NCBI GenBank assembly: GCA_963588595.1
Contig: CAVAIA010000054.1
Location: forward strand, 1 to 64,000
DNA from: Phoenicibacter sp963588595
GTDB taxonomy: Bacteria; Actinomycetota; Coriobacteriia; Coriobacteriales; Eggerthellaceae
Length of the DNA stretch: 64,000 nt
Direction of reading: 5' to 3'
A model generated the notes under the pieces. The model made no database searches. It was not told the DNA's origin and saw nothing but the letters and a program-made list of their open reading frames with translations. How positions within the stretch are numbered: position 1 is the first letter of the stretch; the number at the start of each line of letters is the position of its first letter. Shown here piece by piece: positions 23,999 through 31,902 of the stretch. The translations under genes and the position numbers were made by a program.

Positions 23999-26647
23999 CT
24001 AGTTTTGAAGCTCTTTGAGTTGTGTTCTAATTTTTTCTAGAATTTCGGAAAGCTCAGCAAAGTGGGATTTGTCCTTTTCAATTATCTCAGGAGATGCTTT
24101 CGATAAAAACCCTTGATTAGAAAGCTTTTTCTCCAATTTTGCAACATCTTTTTCAACTGAGCCTGCTTTCTTTGTTAGGCGAGCAATTTCTGCATCTATG
24201 TCAACAATTCCTGCAATATCGACATAAATTTCACAAGATTTCGTCAGCAAGGCAGATGAACCTTTAGGCTTTTCAACTTGCTCTCCAACTTCAAGCAGCG
24301 ATAAGTTCGCCATTTTCTTGATTAACTCAGCTTGTTCTTCTATTTGCTTAGAATCAACTTCGTTGGCTTTGACAAAAACTTTCAAGCTCTCCTTAGGAGA
24401 GATTGAATATCTAGCCCTAACGCTTCTTGCAGCTCCAACTATGCTTGTGACAAGCTCGATTTTGTTTTCAGCTGCTGAGTCTAAAAATTTCAAAAAATCC
24501 TCCGAAGAAGGCCACTCAGCGCAAATCATCATGTCCAATTTTTCTTTGCTTGGATTTAATTCTTCATGAATTTCTTCGGTTATAAAAGGCATTATTGGAT
24601 GTAAAAGTTTGCATGCGACTTCGAGGATGAACTTTAAGTTGCGCTGACAAGACTTACGATCAGCTTTGTCGTTGCTTTTATCAAGTCTCGTCTTCGAGAA
24701 TTCTATGTACCAATCGCAAAACTCTGACCAAAAGAAGTGATAGAGCTTTTGAGTCACCTCAGCGAACTCAAAGTTTTCATAAGCTTCATCTACTTCTTTA
24801 ACAAGTTTTGCAAGGCGCGAGAAAATCCATTTGTCGGCAAGAGTTTCACAACTAATTTCACCCTCGCTAAACCCTTCTAAGTTCATTTTCACGAAGCGTG
24901 CAGCGTTTTTTATCTTATTAGCAAAGTTTCTCGCACCTTCAATTTTTCTTTCGTCAAAATTGACAGCTTGAGCGCCTGTCACCTGTGAGAGAAGTCCGAA
25001 CCTCATTGCATCCGCTGAATATTTTTCCATCAAGTCAATTGGGTTGACGCCATTTCCGCGAGATTTACTCATAGGCTTTCCATCGGAACCCATAACTGTT
25101 GGGTGAATAATAACTTTTTCAAAAGGGATTTTCCCAGTGCAATATTCTGACGCCATAACCATTCTTGCAACCCAAAGACCCATGATGTCTCTTGCCGTTG
25201 ATAGAACTTGAGTGGGGTAGTATTTTTCAAGGTCGCTCTCGTCTTCTGTTGCCCACCCTTGCGTTGCAAATGGCCAAAGTTGAGAGGAGAACCAAGTGTC
25301 CAAAACATCTTCGTCTTGTCGCAACGCTGCCCCGCATTCGGGGCACTTATCTATGTCGTTTAAGCTTGCATCTTGCCATCCGCATTTATCACAATAAAAC
25401 ATAGGGATTCGATGTCCCCACCAAAGTTGTCTTGATATGCACCAATCTTTTAGGTTGTCCAGCCAATCGAGATAGACTTGAGCCCATCTGTCAGGGTAAA
25501 ACTTGATTTCGCCCGAAGAGACTGCGTTTCTAGCAGGTGCCTTGATTTTTTCCACGTCGACGAACCATTGTTCGGAGAGCCAAGGCTCAAGAGTTGTGTG
25601 GCACCTATAACAATGCATAACGCTATGGTCAAGGTCTTCAATGTGATCAAGAAGCCCTAGCTTTTCAAATTCTTTGATGATTTCTTCTCTCGCTTTGTCT
25701 CTGTCCATCCCGCTAAAACGACCAAAACCTTCAACAACGTGGGCGGTCTCATCGAAGATGTTGACAACCTCAAGGTTATGGCGCTGTCCCATAGCGAAGT
25801 CGTTTGGATCATGAGCAGGGGTTGTTTTAACGCAACCTGTTCCAAACTCGCTATCAACATAAAAGTCTTCGAAGATTGGAATTTCCCTGTTAACAATTGG
25901 AAGGATGACACTTTTACCAACCAAATTTTTATAACGTTCGTCCTTTGGAGAAACTGCAACTCCTGTGTCGCCAAGCATAGTTTCGGGGCGAGTTGTTGCA
26001 ACAACTAGGTGATCAATCCCGTCAACTGGCTCTTTTAGAGGATATTTCATATACCAAAGATGGCTTGCTTCCTCAACATACTCAGCCTCATCATCTGCGA
26101 TTGCTGTAGTGCAACTAGGACACCAATTCACAATTCTCTTGCCGCGATAGATTATTCCTTCTTTATACCAATCAACAAAAAGCTTTCTCACCGCGTGAGA
26201 AAAAGTTTCATTCATTGTGAATTGTTCATTTTCATAATCGCAAGAACAGCCCATTGATGCAATTTGGTTAACGATTGTCGTTCCATATTCCTCTCGCCAT
26301 TCTTGGCATGCTTCGATGAAGGCGTCGCGGCCTATCTCACGGCGGTTGATTCCCTGCTCGGCGAGATGTTTGTCAACTTTAGTTTGAGTCGCAATTCCCG
26401 CGTGATCGGTTCCCAAAACCCAGCGAGTTTGAAAGCCTCTCATCCTTGCGCGTCTTATGCATGCATCTTGAATGGTGTCATTTAGCGCATGCCCCATATG
26501 CAAAACGCCAGTTATATTTGGAGGAGGAATTGTTATTGTGTAGGAGTCGCTTGCATTTTTCCCTTTCCCTTTGCTTCTCGAGAAGAGTCCAGCTTCCTTC
26601 CATGCGTTAAAAATTCTTTCTTCAGCTTGTTTTGCCTCATTGCTCAT
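23999..26647 (-). CDS. valS: Valyl-tRNA synthetase
   Basis: Class I synthetase, 882 residues, full length. The HIGH-type motif is PPPNITGVLHMGHAL (residues 41-55), the KMSKS-type motif is KPMSKSRGNG, and the CP1 editing domain (TTRPETMLGDTGVAV) and CP-core zinc-like clusters (CDKCGWQDAS, CPECG) are present. A C-terminal coiled coil (about 810-880, LTKKAGSVEKDVAKLEKKL) is typical of ValS. It follows clpX by 33 bases, probably in the tig-clpP-clpX operon. Confidence 0.97.
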   Translation of the reverse strand: MSNEAKQAEERIFNAWKEAGLFSRSKGKGKNASDSYTITIPPPNITGVLHMGHALNDTIQDACIRRARMRGFQTRWVLGTDHAGIATQTKVDKHLAEQGINRREIGRDAFIEACQEWREEYGTTIVNQIASMGCSCDYENEQFTMNETFSHAVRKLFVDWYKEGIIYRGKRIVNWCPSCTTAIADDEAEYVEEASHLWYMKYPLKEPVDGIDHLVVATTRPETMLGDTGVAVSPKDERYKNLVGKSVILPIVNREIPIFEDFYVDSEFGTGCVKTTPAHDPNDFAMGQRHNLEVVNIFDETAHVVEGFGRFSGMDRDKAREEIIKEFEKLGLLDHIEDLDHSVMHCYRCHTTLEPWLSEQWFVDVEKIKAPARNAVSSGEIKFYPDRWAQVYLDWLDNLKDWCISRQLWWGHRIPMFYCDKCGWQDASLNDIDKCPECGAALRQDEDVLDTWFSSQLWPFATQGWATEDESDLEKYYPTQVLSTARDIMGLWVARMVMASEYCTGKIPFEKVIIHPTVMGSDGKPMSKSRGNGVNPIDLMEKYSADAMRFGLLSQVTGAQAVNFDERKIEGARNFANKIKNAARFVKMNLEGFSEGEISCETLADKWIFSRLAKLVKEVDEAYENFEFAEVTQKLYHFFWSEFCDWYIEFSKTRLDKSNDKADRKSCQRNLKFILEVACKLLHPIMPFITEEIHEELNPSKEKLDMMICAEWPSSEDFLKFLDSAAENKIELVTSIVGAARSVRARYSISPKESLKVFVKANEVDSKQIEEQAELIKKMANLSLLEVGEQVEKPKGSSALLTKSCEIYVDIAGIVDIDAEIARLTKKAGSVEKDVAKLEKKLSNQGFLSKASPEIIEKDKSHFAELSEILEKIRTQLKELQN

Positions 26648-26680
26648 TTTTTAAATTCCCTTAATTATTTTGATCTTTGG

Positions 26681-28177
26681 TTATTCGTTTACAGCTTTTT
26701 TATGGCTCGCAACTTTAGTGTTAGAAAAATCTTTTTCCTTGCTGCGGCTCTTTTTGATGATTTCTGGTTTCGTTTTGCCTTCAACGTCGCTCTTTTTGAC
26801 TTCAATCGAAGTTGGAGTTTGCATCTCAGGAACCTCGAACATTGCATCAGACAAAACGCGCTCAACGATAGCTCTAAGACCGCGGGCGCCAGTTTTTCTC
26901 TCTTTAGCTTCTTTTGCGATTTCCAAAATTGCATCGTCGTCAAAAGTCAACTCGCAAGATTCAATTTCAAATAATTTTTTGTATTGCTTTATAAGAGCGT
27001 TTTTAGGAACAGTTAAAACGTGAACTAGGTCATCAACTTCGAGCTCTTTTAGGGACGTTATAACAGGAATTCTTCCAACAAATTCTGGGATTAATCCATA
27101 TTGTTGCAAATCTTCAGGGATGCACTCTTCTAGAAGTTCAGCTTCTCTCACCTCTGCTTTTTTAGCAACCTCGCTAGTGAAACCTAAACCTTGAGACCCA
27201 ACGCGTTTAGATATTATGTCGGAAAGACCAACGAACGCGCCTCCAAGAATAAAAAGGATGTTAGAAGTGTCGATAGCAACAACTTCTTGACCAGGGTGTT
27301 TTCTGCCTCCTTGAGGAGGAACTGTCGCTTCGCAACCCTCAACAATTTTGAGAAGCCCTTGTTGAACTCCTTCTCCTGAAACGTCTCTTGTTATAGAGGC
27401 GTTTTCTCCCTTTCTTGCAATTTTGTCAATTTCGTCGACGTAGATAATTCCTATTTGCGCTTCCTCAATGTCCCAATCACAAGAGATTAAAAGTTTGCGT
27501 AAAATGTTTTCAACATCATCTCCAACGTATCCTGCTTCCGTCAATGTTGTTGCATCCGCAATAGCGAATGGAACTTGAAGGATTTTTGCAAGCGTTTGAG
27601 CTAGAAGGGTTTTGCCACTCCCAGTTGGCCCAAGCAAAAGAACGTTTGACTTTTGAATCTCAACGTCATCATCTTTTGAATCGTCGAGGAAAAGGCGTTT
27701 GTAGTGGTTATAAACGGCAATCGCGAGTTGTTTTTTTGCATTCTCTTGACCAACGACATATTCACCTAAAGCGCTAAAAATTTCTTTTGGTTTTTTAAGA
27801 GAGCTTCGGTCTCGCTTAGGTTTTGTTTTCTTTGGATCCTCTTCTTCTTTTACAAGATTGTTTGCGCTCGAAATTCCAAATGTTTCATTTTCTTTTGTTT
27901 GGAAGGATGAAGCGTTGAATTCTTGAATTCTTTGATTTAAGAGTTCTTGAAACTTTTCTTCATTTTCAAAGAAAATGTCTTCTGAGCTTGCCTCTTGGCT
28001 TCCCTTCGCCTTGTTTAAGTTTTCTAAAGCTTTGTTGCAAGCTTCAATGCATTCATCGCATATGCAAACTTCCCCAGAAGAAAACATATTTTCGGCTTCG
28101 CTTGCGCTTTTCCCGCAAAAGGCGCAAATTTCATTGTTGCCATCATTGTTGTTTTCTCTAGAGTTTTTCTTTGTCAT
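26681..28177 (-). CDS. clpX: ATP-dependent Clp protease ATP-binding subunit ClpX
   Basis: AAA+ unfoldase that feeds ClpP. Zinc-binding domain CAFCGKSASEAENMFSSGEVCICDEC at 18-43, Walker A GPTGSGKT, Walker B IIYVDEIDK, sensor regions and the ClpP-contacting loop IGL-like (RVGSQGLGF) region. At 498 residues it is longer than the usual ~420: the linker between zinc domain and AAA+ core (about 52-130) is expanded and charged, and the C-terminus has a Lys-rich tail. It is encoded 45 bases after clpP. Confidence 0.96.
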   Translation of the reverse strand: MTKKNSRENNNDGNNEICAFCGKSASEAENMFSSGEVCICDECIEACNKALENLNKAKGSQEASSEDIFFENEEKFQELLNQRIQEFNASSFQTKENETFGISSANNLVKEEEDPKKTKPKRDRSSLKKPKEIFSALGEYVVGQENAKKQLAIAVYNHYKRLFLDDSKDDDVEIQKSNVLLLGPTGSGKTLLAQTLAKILQVPFAIADATTLTEAGYVGDDVENILRKLLISCDWDIEEAQIGIIYVDEIDKIARKGENASITRDVSGEGVQQGLLKIVEGCEATVPPQGGRKHPGQEVVAIDTSNILFILGGAFVGLSDIISKRVGSQGLGFTSEVAKKAEVREAELLEECIPEDLQQYGLIPEFVGRIPVITSLKELEVDDLVHVLTVPKNALIKQYKKLFEIESCELTFDDDAILEIAKEAKERKTGARGLRAIVERVLSDAMFEVPEMQTPTSIEVKKSDVEGKTKPEIIKKSRSKEKDFSNTKVASHKKAVNE

Positions 28178-28222
28178 CTTGTTTCCTGTTAAATGTTAAG
28201 GCGCAAAAGATATGTTCTAAAT

Positions 28223-28846
28223 TTACTTTGAAGCGCTTGTGTGGGTGCTTAAGACTTCGTCGATTAGTCCATATTCCTTTGCCTCATCCGCTGTCATCCA
28301 ATTATCGCGCTCTGTGTCTTTTTGGATCGTTTCTATGTCTTTTCCTGTTTGCTTCGCGAGAATTTCATTTAAGCGATTTCTTGTCTTTTTCATTTGCTCA
28401 GCCACAATCGCCATATCAGTCTCTTGAGTCCCATTTGGCACGCCGCCCATTGGTTGATGAATCAAAACTTCTGAATTTGGAAGAGAATAACGTTTGCCCT
28501 TTGAGCCATTTGCAAGGATGACAGAGGCCATAGAAGCGCAGCAACCGATGCATATTGTTGACACGTCACATTTAATAAAGTTCATCGTGTCAAGGATTGC
28601 AAAGCCTGCAGTAACACTTCCTCCAGGTGAATTTATGTAAAGAGAAATGTCTTTATCTGGGTCATTGTTTTCGAGAAAGAGAAGTTGAGCAATGATTGTG
28701 TTTGCAACAGCAGAGTTGACTTCTTCTCCCAAAAAAACAATTCTGTCTTCTAAAAGTCGAGAATAAAGGTCGTAAGCCCGCTCTCCGCCGGGCTTTTGTT
28801 CGATTACATTTGGGACTAATACTGCGTTTGCGTGCGTTCCACTCAT
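28223..28846 (-). CDS. clpP: ATP-dependent Clp protease proteolytic subunit
   Basis: Serine peptidase, 207 residues, forming the ClpP tetradecamer. Catalytic Ser in CCASMASVILANG, His in SEVLIHQPMGG, and Asp in ERDNWMTADEAKEYGLIDEV. No propeptide beyond about 12 residues is apparent. Only 5 bases separate it from tig. Many actinobacteria carry two clpP genes; only one is in this window. Confidence 0.97.
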   Translation of the reverse strand: MSGTHANAVLVPNVIEQKPGGERAYDLYSRLLEDRIVFLGEEVNSAVANTIIAQLLFLENNDPDKDISLYINSPGGSVTAGFAILDTMNFIKCDVSTICIGCCASMASVILANGSKGKRYSLPNSEVLIHQPMGGVPNGTQETDMAIVAEQMKKTRNRLNEILAKQTGKDIETIQKDTERDNWMTADEAKEYGLIDEVLSTHTSASK

Positions 28847-28851
28847 TTTAA

Positions 28852-30009
28852 TTACTCACCCTTCTTTTCACTTTCTTTTTTTGATGAAGTTGTCTTTTTT
28901 GTCTTAGTTTTTGATGAGCTTTTCTTAGGCTCTTTCTTTTCGTCATTTAGATAGTCAAATTGATGCTTGGCTTTCTTGTCATCAACAGTAAACTTTGCGC
29001 TCTCGACGGCATTATCTAGAGCTTTTTCGCGAGAGATCGCTTCTCTAACGCGCCATAAGCTTCCATTTTCTGCCCATTGTTTTTTAACTTTTTCTAAATC
29101 CTTTTCTTTAATTCCGCTCTTTTTAAATTCGTCGTCAACGTCTTTTTCCGTAACTTCGATTTTGTTGTGCTTTGCCCAAGCATCAATAGCAATCCTTGAC
29201 TTTGCTTCGTCAAATGCTTGTTTTTTGACATCTTCGTAGAATTCGTCAGATGAGATGCCGTGGCTTTTAAGATATTGATCGAGCGTTGCTCCATATTGTT
29301 GAAGATTTTGAAACATATCATTTAATAGAAGACCATTTATGTAGTCGACCATAGATTCTGAAGGCTCGCATTTTAGGCGTTCTGCGAGTTTTAGTGAAAC
29401 AACATCTTTCTTTTCTCGAGGAAGCGCATTTTTTTTCTCGTTTTCGACAAGACCTTTAATTGCTTCGTTAAGTTTTGCAAGTGATTCAAAACCCATTTTT
29501 TCTTTGACTAGTTTTTCAGTCAATTTCTCGTCTTCTTTTAGACCTGCATAAGTTTTATAAATGTTTATTTGGTTTTCAATTTCTTCTTTTGTTGCTTCTG
29601 TTGATGGTAAATAAGCCTCAATAGGGTCATAATTCTTCAATTCAACAACAGGGCTAATCTCAATTTCAAATTGAACATGAAATGGTTTTTTGTCGACAAC
29701 AAGTGTTTCATTTTCGTCTTGGTCAAATTTAGGATCGCCAACAGGGCGAAGATCTTCATCATTTATTATTTTGTGGTACGCATCATTTACGATCTTCTCT
29801 GTTGCATCAAGATAAACTGTTTCTTTTCCAACAGCGCTGTCTATAACAGGACGTGGTGCTTTTCCTGCTCGAAATCCAGGGAATTTATATTTCTTTGCAT
29901 ACTTTTTATATTGTTTATTTAATTCGTCAGAAATTGATTTTGCATCAACATCTGCACTCAGTTTTACATGTGTATCGTCAATTTTTTCGACTTTTGCTTT
30001 AAAATCCAC
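28852..30009 (-). CDS. tig: Trigger factor without PPIase domain
   Basis: Ribosome-associated chaperone. The ribosome-docking signature is GFRAGKAPRPVID in the N-terminal domain, which ends near VELKNYDPIEAYLP. The sequence then runs directly from EEIENQINIYKTYAG into LKEDEKLTEKLVKEKMGF, the start of the C-terminal chaperone domain; the ~90-residue FKBP-like PPIase domain normally in between is missing. Length is 385 residues including a long Lys/Ser-rich tail. I prefer GTG 30009 (AGGAG 9 bases before); TTG 30015 is only 3 bases from it. First gene of tig-clpP-clpX. Confidence 0.92.
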   Translation of the reverse strand: MDFKAKVEKIDDTHVKLSADVDAKSISDELNKQYKKYAKKYKFPGFRAGKAPRPVIDSAVGKETVYLDATEKIVNDAYHKIINDEDLRPVGDPKFDQDENETLVVDKKPFHVQFEIEISPVVELKNYDPIEAYLPSTEATKEEIENQINIYKTYAGLKEDEKLTEKLVKEKMGFESLAKLNEAIKGLVENEKKNALPREKKDVVSLKLAERLKCEPSESMVDYINGLLLNDMFQNLQQYGATLDQYLKSHGISSDEFYEDVKKQAFDEAKSRIAIDAWAKHNKIEVTEKDVDDEFKKSGIKEKDLEKVKKQWAENGSLWRVREAISREKALDNAVESAKFTVDDKKAKHQFDYLNDEKKEPKKSSSKTKTKKTTSSKKESEKKGE

Positions 30010-30031
30010 GCCCAATAACTCCTTTTTAGAT

Positions 30032-30059
30032 TGTTAACTTAACTTTCGTTATGTTAACA
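30032..30059. promoter_or_regulatory. Paired TGTTAAC/GTTAACA repeats upstream of tig
   Basis: TGTTAAC (30032-30038) and GTTAACA (30053-30059) form an inverted repeat with a 14-base spacer, between the tig start and the tRNA gene. It may bind a regulator or overlap the tig promoter. It does not match CIRCE. Weak evidence in an AT-rich region. Confidence 0.3.
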
Positions 30060-30116
30060 TATTTTAGGGTCTTTTGAGGTGTTAGTAAGCGTTTACAAGA
30101 GACCAAGCAATTTAAT

Positions 30117-30201
30117 GCGGGCGTGGTGGAATTGGCAGACACGCTAGATTTAGGTTCTAGTGGGGAGACCCGTGAAGGTTCAAGTCCTTTCGCCCGCACC
30201 A
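30117..30201 (+). tRNA. tRNA-Leu (anticodon UAG)
   Basis: 85 bases including an encoded CCA. Acceptor stem GCGGGCG/CGCCCGC closes perfectly, followed by A-CCA (30198-30201). Anticodon stem CTAGA/TCTAG encloses the loop TTTAGGT with anticodon TAG at 30151-30153. The long variable arm (TGGGGAGACCCG) and the TGGTGGAATTGGCAGACACG D-arm are class II leucine features; the T-arm is GGTTCAAGTCC. It reads leucine CUA and related codons. sstT follows 47 bases later. Confidence 0.97.
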
Positions 30202-30248
30202 TTTTTTGCGCTTAACACCAAAGAAAATTTATAAGTGAAAGGTAGATC

Positions 30249-31646
30249 ATGGAAGAAGCAGTTGTAAAGAAAAATGTTTGGCAAAAGTGGATGGACATTC
30301 CACTTGTTTTGAGGATTGTGTGCGGAATTATAATTGGCGTTATACTTGCACTCACAGTTCCTCAAGCGGGTGAGTCATTGCAAGGTTTAAACGATTTTAT
30401 TGAGCTTTTAGGAAAACTTTTCACAACATCCTTGAAGGCTATTGCGCCTATCCTTGTTTTCTTTTTAGTGACTTCGTCTATTATGAATGCGAAAACGGCG
30501 GGGAATTTAAAGACTGTCATCATTCTTTATTTAGTTGCGACAACGCTATCAGCTATCGCTGCAGTTATTGCTTGTTCAATTTTCCCATTGCAATTTATTT
30601 GGCCTGAGTCGGTCACTCAAGTTGAGCAAACTAGCCCAGGCAGCGTTGGGGAAGTTTTCTCTAGCGTTATAGTTGGAATGGTTTCAAACCCTGTGCAAGC
30701 TCTTGCAGAGGGAAGCTTTTTGTCGATCCTATTTTGGGCTGCAATTATCGGCATTGCGTTGAGGCATGCAAAGGGCGCGACGCGTAAATTTATGTCCGAC
30801 ATGGCAGATGCCAACACCACTGCTGTTAAATGGGTTATCAACATGGCTCCATTTGGAATTTTAGGTTTGGTCTACACGTCAGTCAGCGAAGCGGGCATGG
30901 AAATCTTCACATCATATGGAAAAATTGTGCTTTTGTTGGTTAGTTGCATGCTTATCATGACATTAATAGTTAACCCAATCATCGTTTTTGTTTGCATTCG
31001 CAAAAACCCTTATCCGCTCCTTTGGAGAACAATAAAAGAGTCCTACATAACGGCATTCTTCACACGTTCTTCAGCTGCAAACATCCCTATGAACTTGACG
31101 TTGTGTGAAAAGCTTGGATTAGACGAGGGAAGTTATTCAGTGTCAATTCCATTGGGCGCAACGATCAACATGGGGGGTGCTGCAATCACCATCTCTGTTA
31201 TGGCGATGTGTGCAGCAAACACTCTTGGCATTGAGGTTGAGCCTGCTCAAGCGGTTGTTCTTTGTATAATCGGCGCGCTAGGCGCTTGTGGAGCGAGCGG
31301 AGTTGCGGGTGGATCTTTGCTCTTGATTCCTCTTGCATGTTCGTTGTTCGGAATTGGAAACGATGTTTCTATGAACGTTGTTGCTATTGGATTTATCATC
31401 GGCGTTATTCAAGACTCGTTCGAGACAGCTCAAAACTCTTCAACGGACGTTCTGTTCACTGCAACTGCTGATTATATGAATCAATTAAAACAAGGAAAAG
31501 AGATCTATCCAGGCGTGGACGCAAAAGACATTGAGAAGCTTAAAAAATCAAAAGAAGATAAAAAAGAAAGCGACATCGACGAGGCAAAGCACGTTGAAAT
31601 AAAAGATGTCAAATTGAGTGTTGCTAAACCAGAAGATAAAGAGTAG
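30249..31646 (+). CDS. sstT: Serine/threonine:Na+ symporter SstT
   Basis: 465-residue member of the dicarboxylate/amino acid:cation symporter family. The stretches AFFTRSSAANIPMN (HP1, serine-rich), YSVSIPLGATINMGGAAITI and CGASGVAGGSLLLIPLACSLFGI match the SstT branch, as do ALRHAKGATRKF and QDSFETAQNSSTDVLFTA. It takes up serine and threonine with sodium. A hydrophilic Lys/Glu-rich C-terminal tail of about 50 residues is longer than in E. coli SstT. AAAGG precedes the ATG. It converges with hypC, 5 bases apart. Confidence 0.93.
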   Translation: MEEAVVKKNVWQKWMDIPLVLRIVCGIIIGVILALTVPQAGESLQGLNDFIELLGKLFTTSLKAIAPILVFFLVTSSIMNAKTAGNLKTVIILYLVATTLSAIAAVIACSIFPLQFIWPESVTQVEQTSPGSVGEVFSSVIVGMVSNPVQALAEGSFLSILFWAAIIGIALRHAKGATRKFMSDMADANTTAVKWVINMAPFGILGLVYTSVSEAGMEIFTSYGKIVLLLVSCMLIMTLIVNPIIVFVCIRKNPYPLLWRTIKESYITAFFTRSSAANIPMNLTLCEKLGLDEGSYSVSIPLGATINMGGAAITISVMAMCAANTLGIEVEPAQAVVLCIIGALGACGASGVAGGSLLLIPLACSLFGIGNDVSMNVVAIGFIIGVIQDSFETAQNSSTDVLFTATADYMNQLKQGKEIYPGVDAKDIEKLKKSKEDKKESDIDEAKHVEIKDVKLSVAKPEDKE

Positions 31647-31651
31647 ATCTT

Positions 31652-31882
31652 TTATGAAATTTCAGCGAACTCTGGCATCTCTTTAACGAGATCCAGAGTT
31701 TGCATTGCTAACTTCTCGTCAACGATTTCAATAGCAAATCCAGCATGAACTAGAACATAATCACCTATCTTCGCGTTTTCAATCAAGTCAAGAGAGGCTG
31801 ATCTTTTAACTCCCATGACGCTGACGGTTGCCATGTTGTCATCATCAAAAGTCTCAATTTTTGCTGGAATCGCTAAGCACAT
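31652..31882 (-). CDS. hypC: Hydrogenase maturation chaperone HypC
   Basis: 76 residues beginning MCLAIPAKI; the N-terminal Met-Cys with the essential Cys2 is the hallmark of HypC/HybG. It partners HypD to carry the Fe(CN)2CO group for [NiFe] hydrogenase. It sits 20 bases after hypF. HypD, HypE, HypA and HypB and the hydrogenase itself are not in this window, so the rest of the pathway must be elsewhere. Confidence 0.95.
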   Translation of the reverse strand: MCLAIPAKIETFDDDNMATVSVMGVKRSASLDLIENAKIGDYVLVHAGFAIEIVDEKLAMQTLDLVKEMPEFAEIS

Positions 31883-31902
31883 TTATTTTTTTCACTATTC
31901 CT

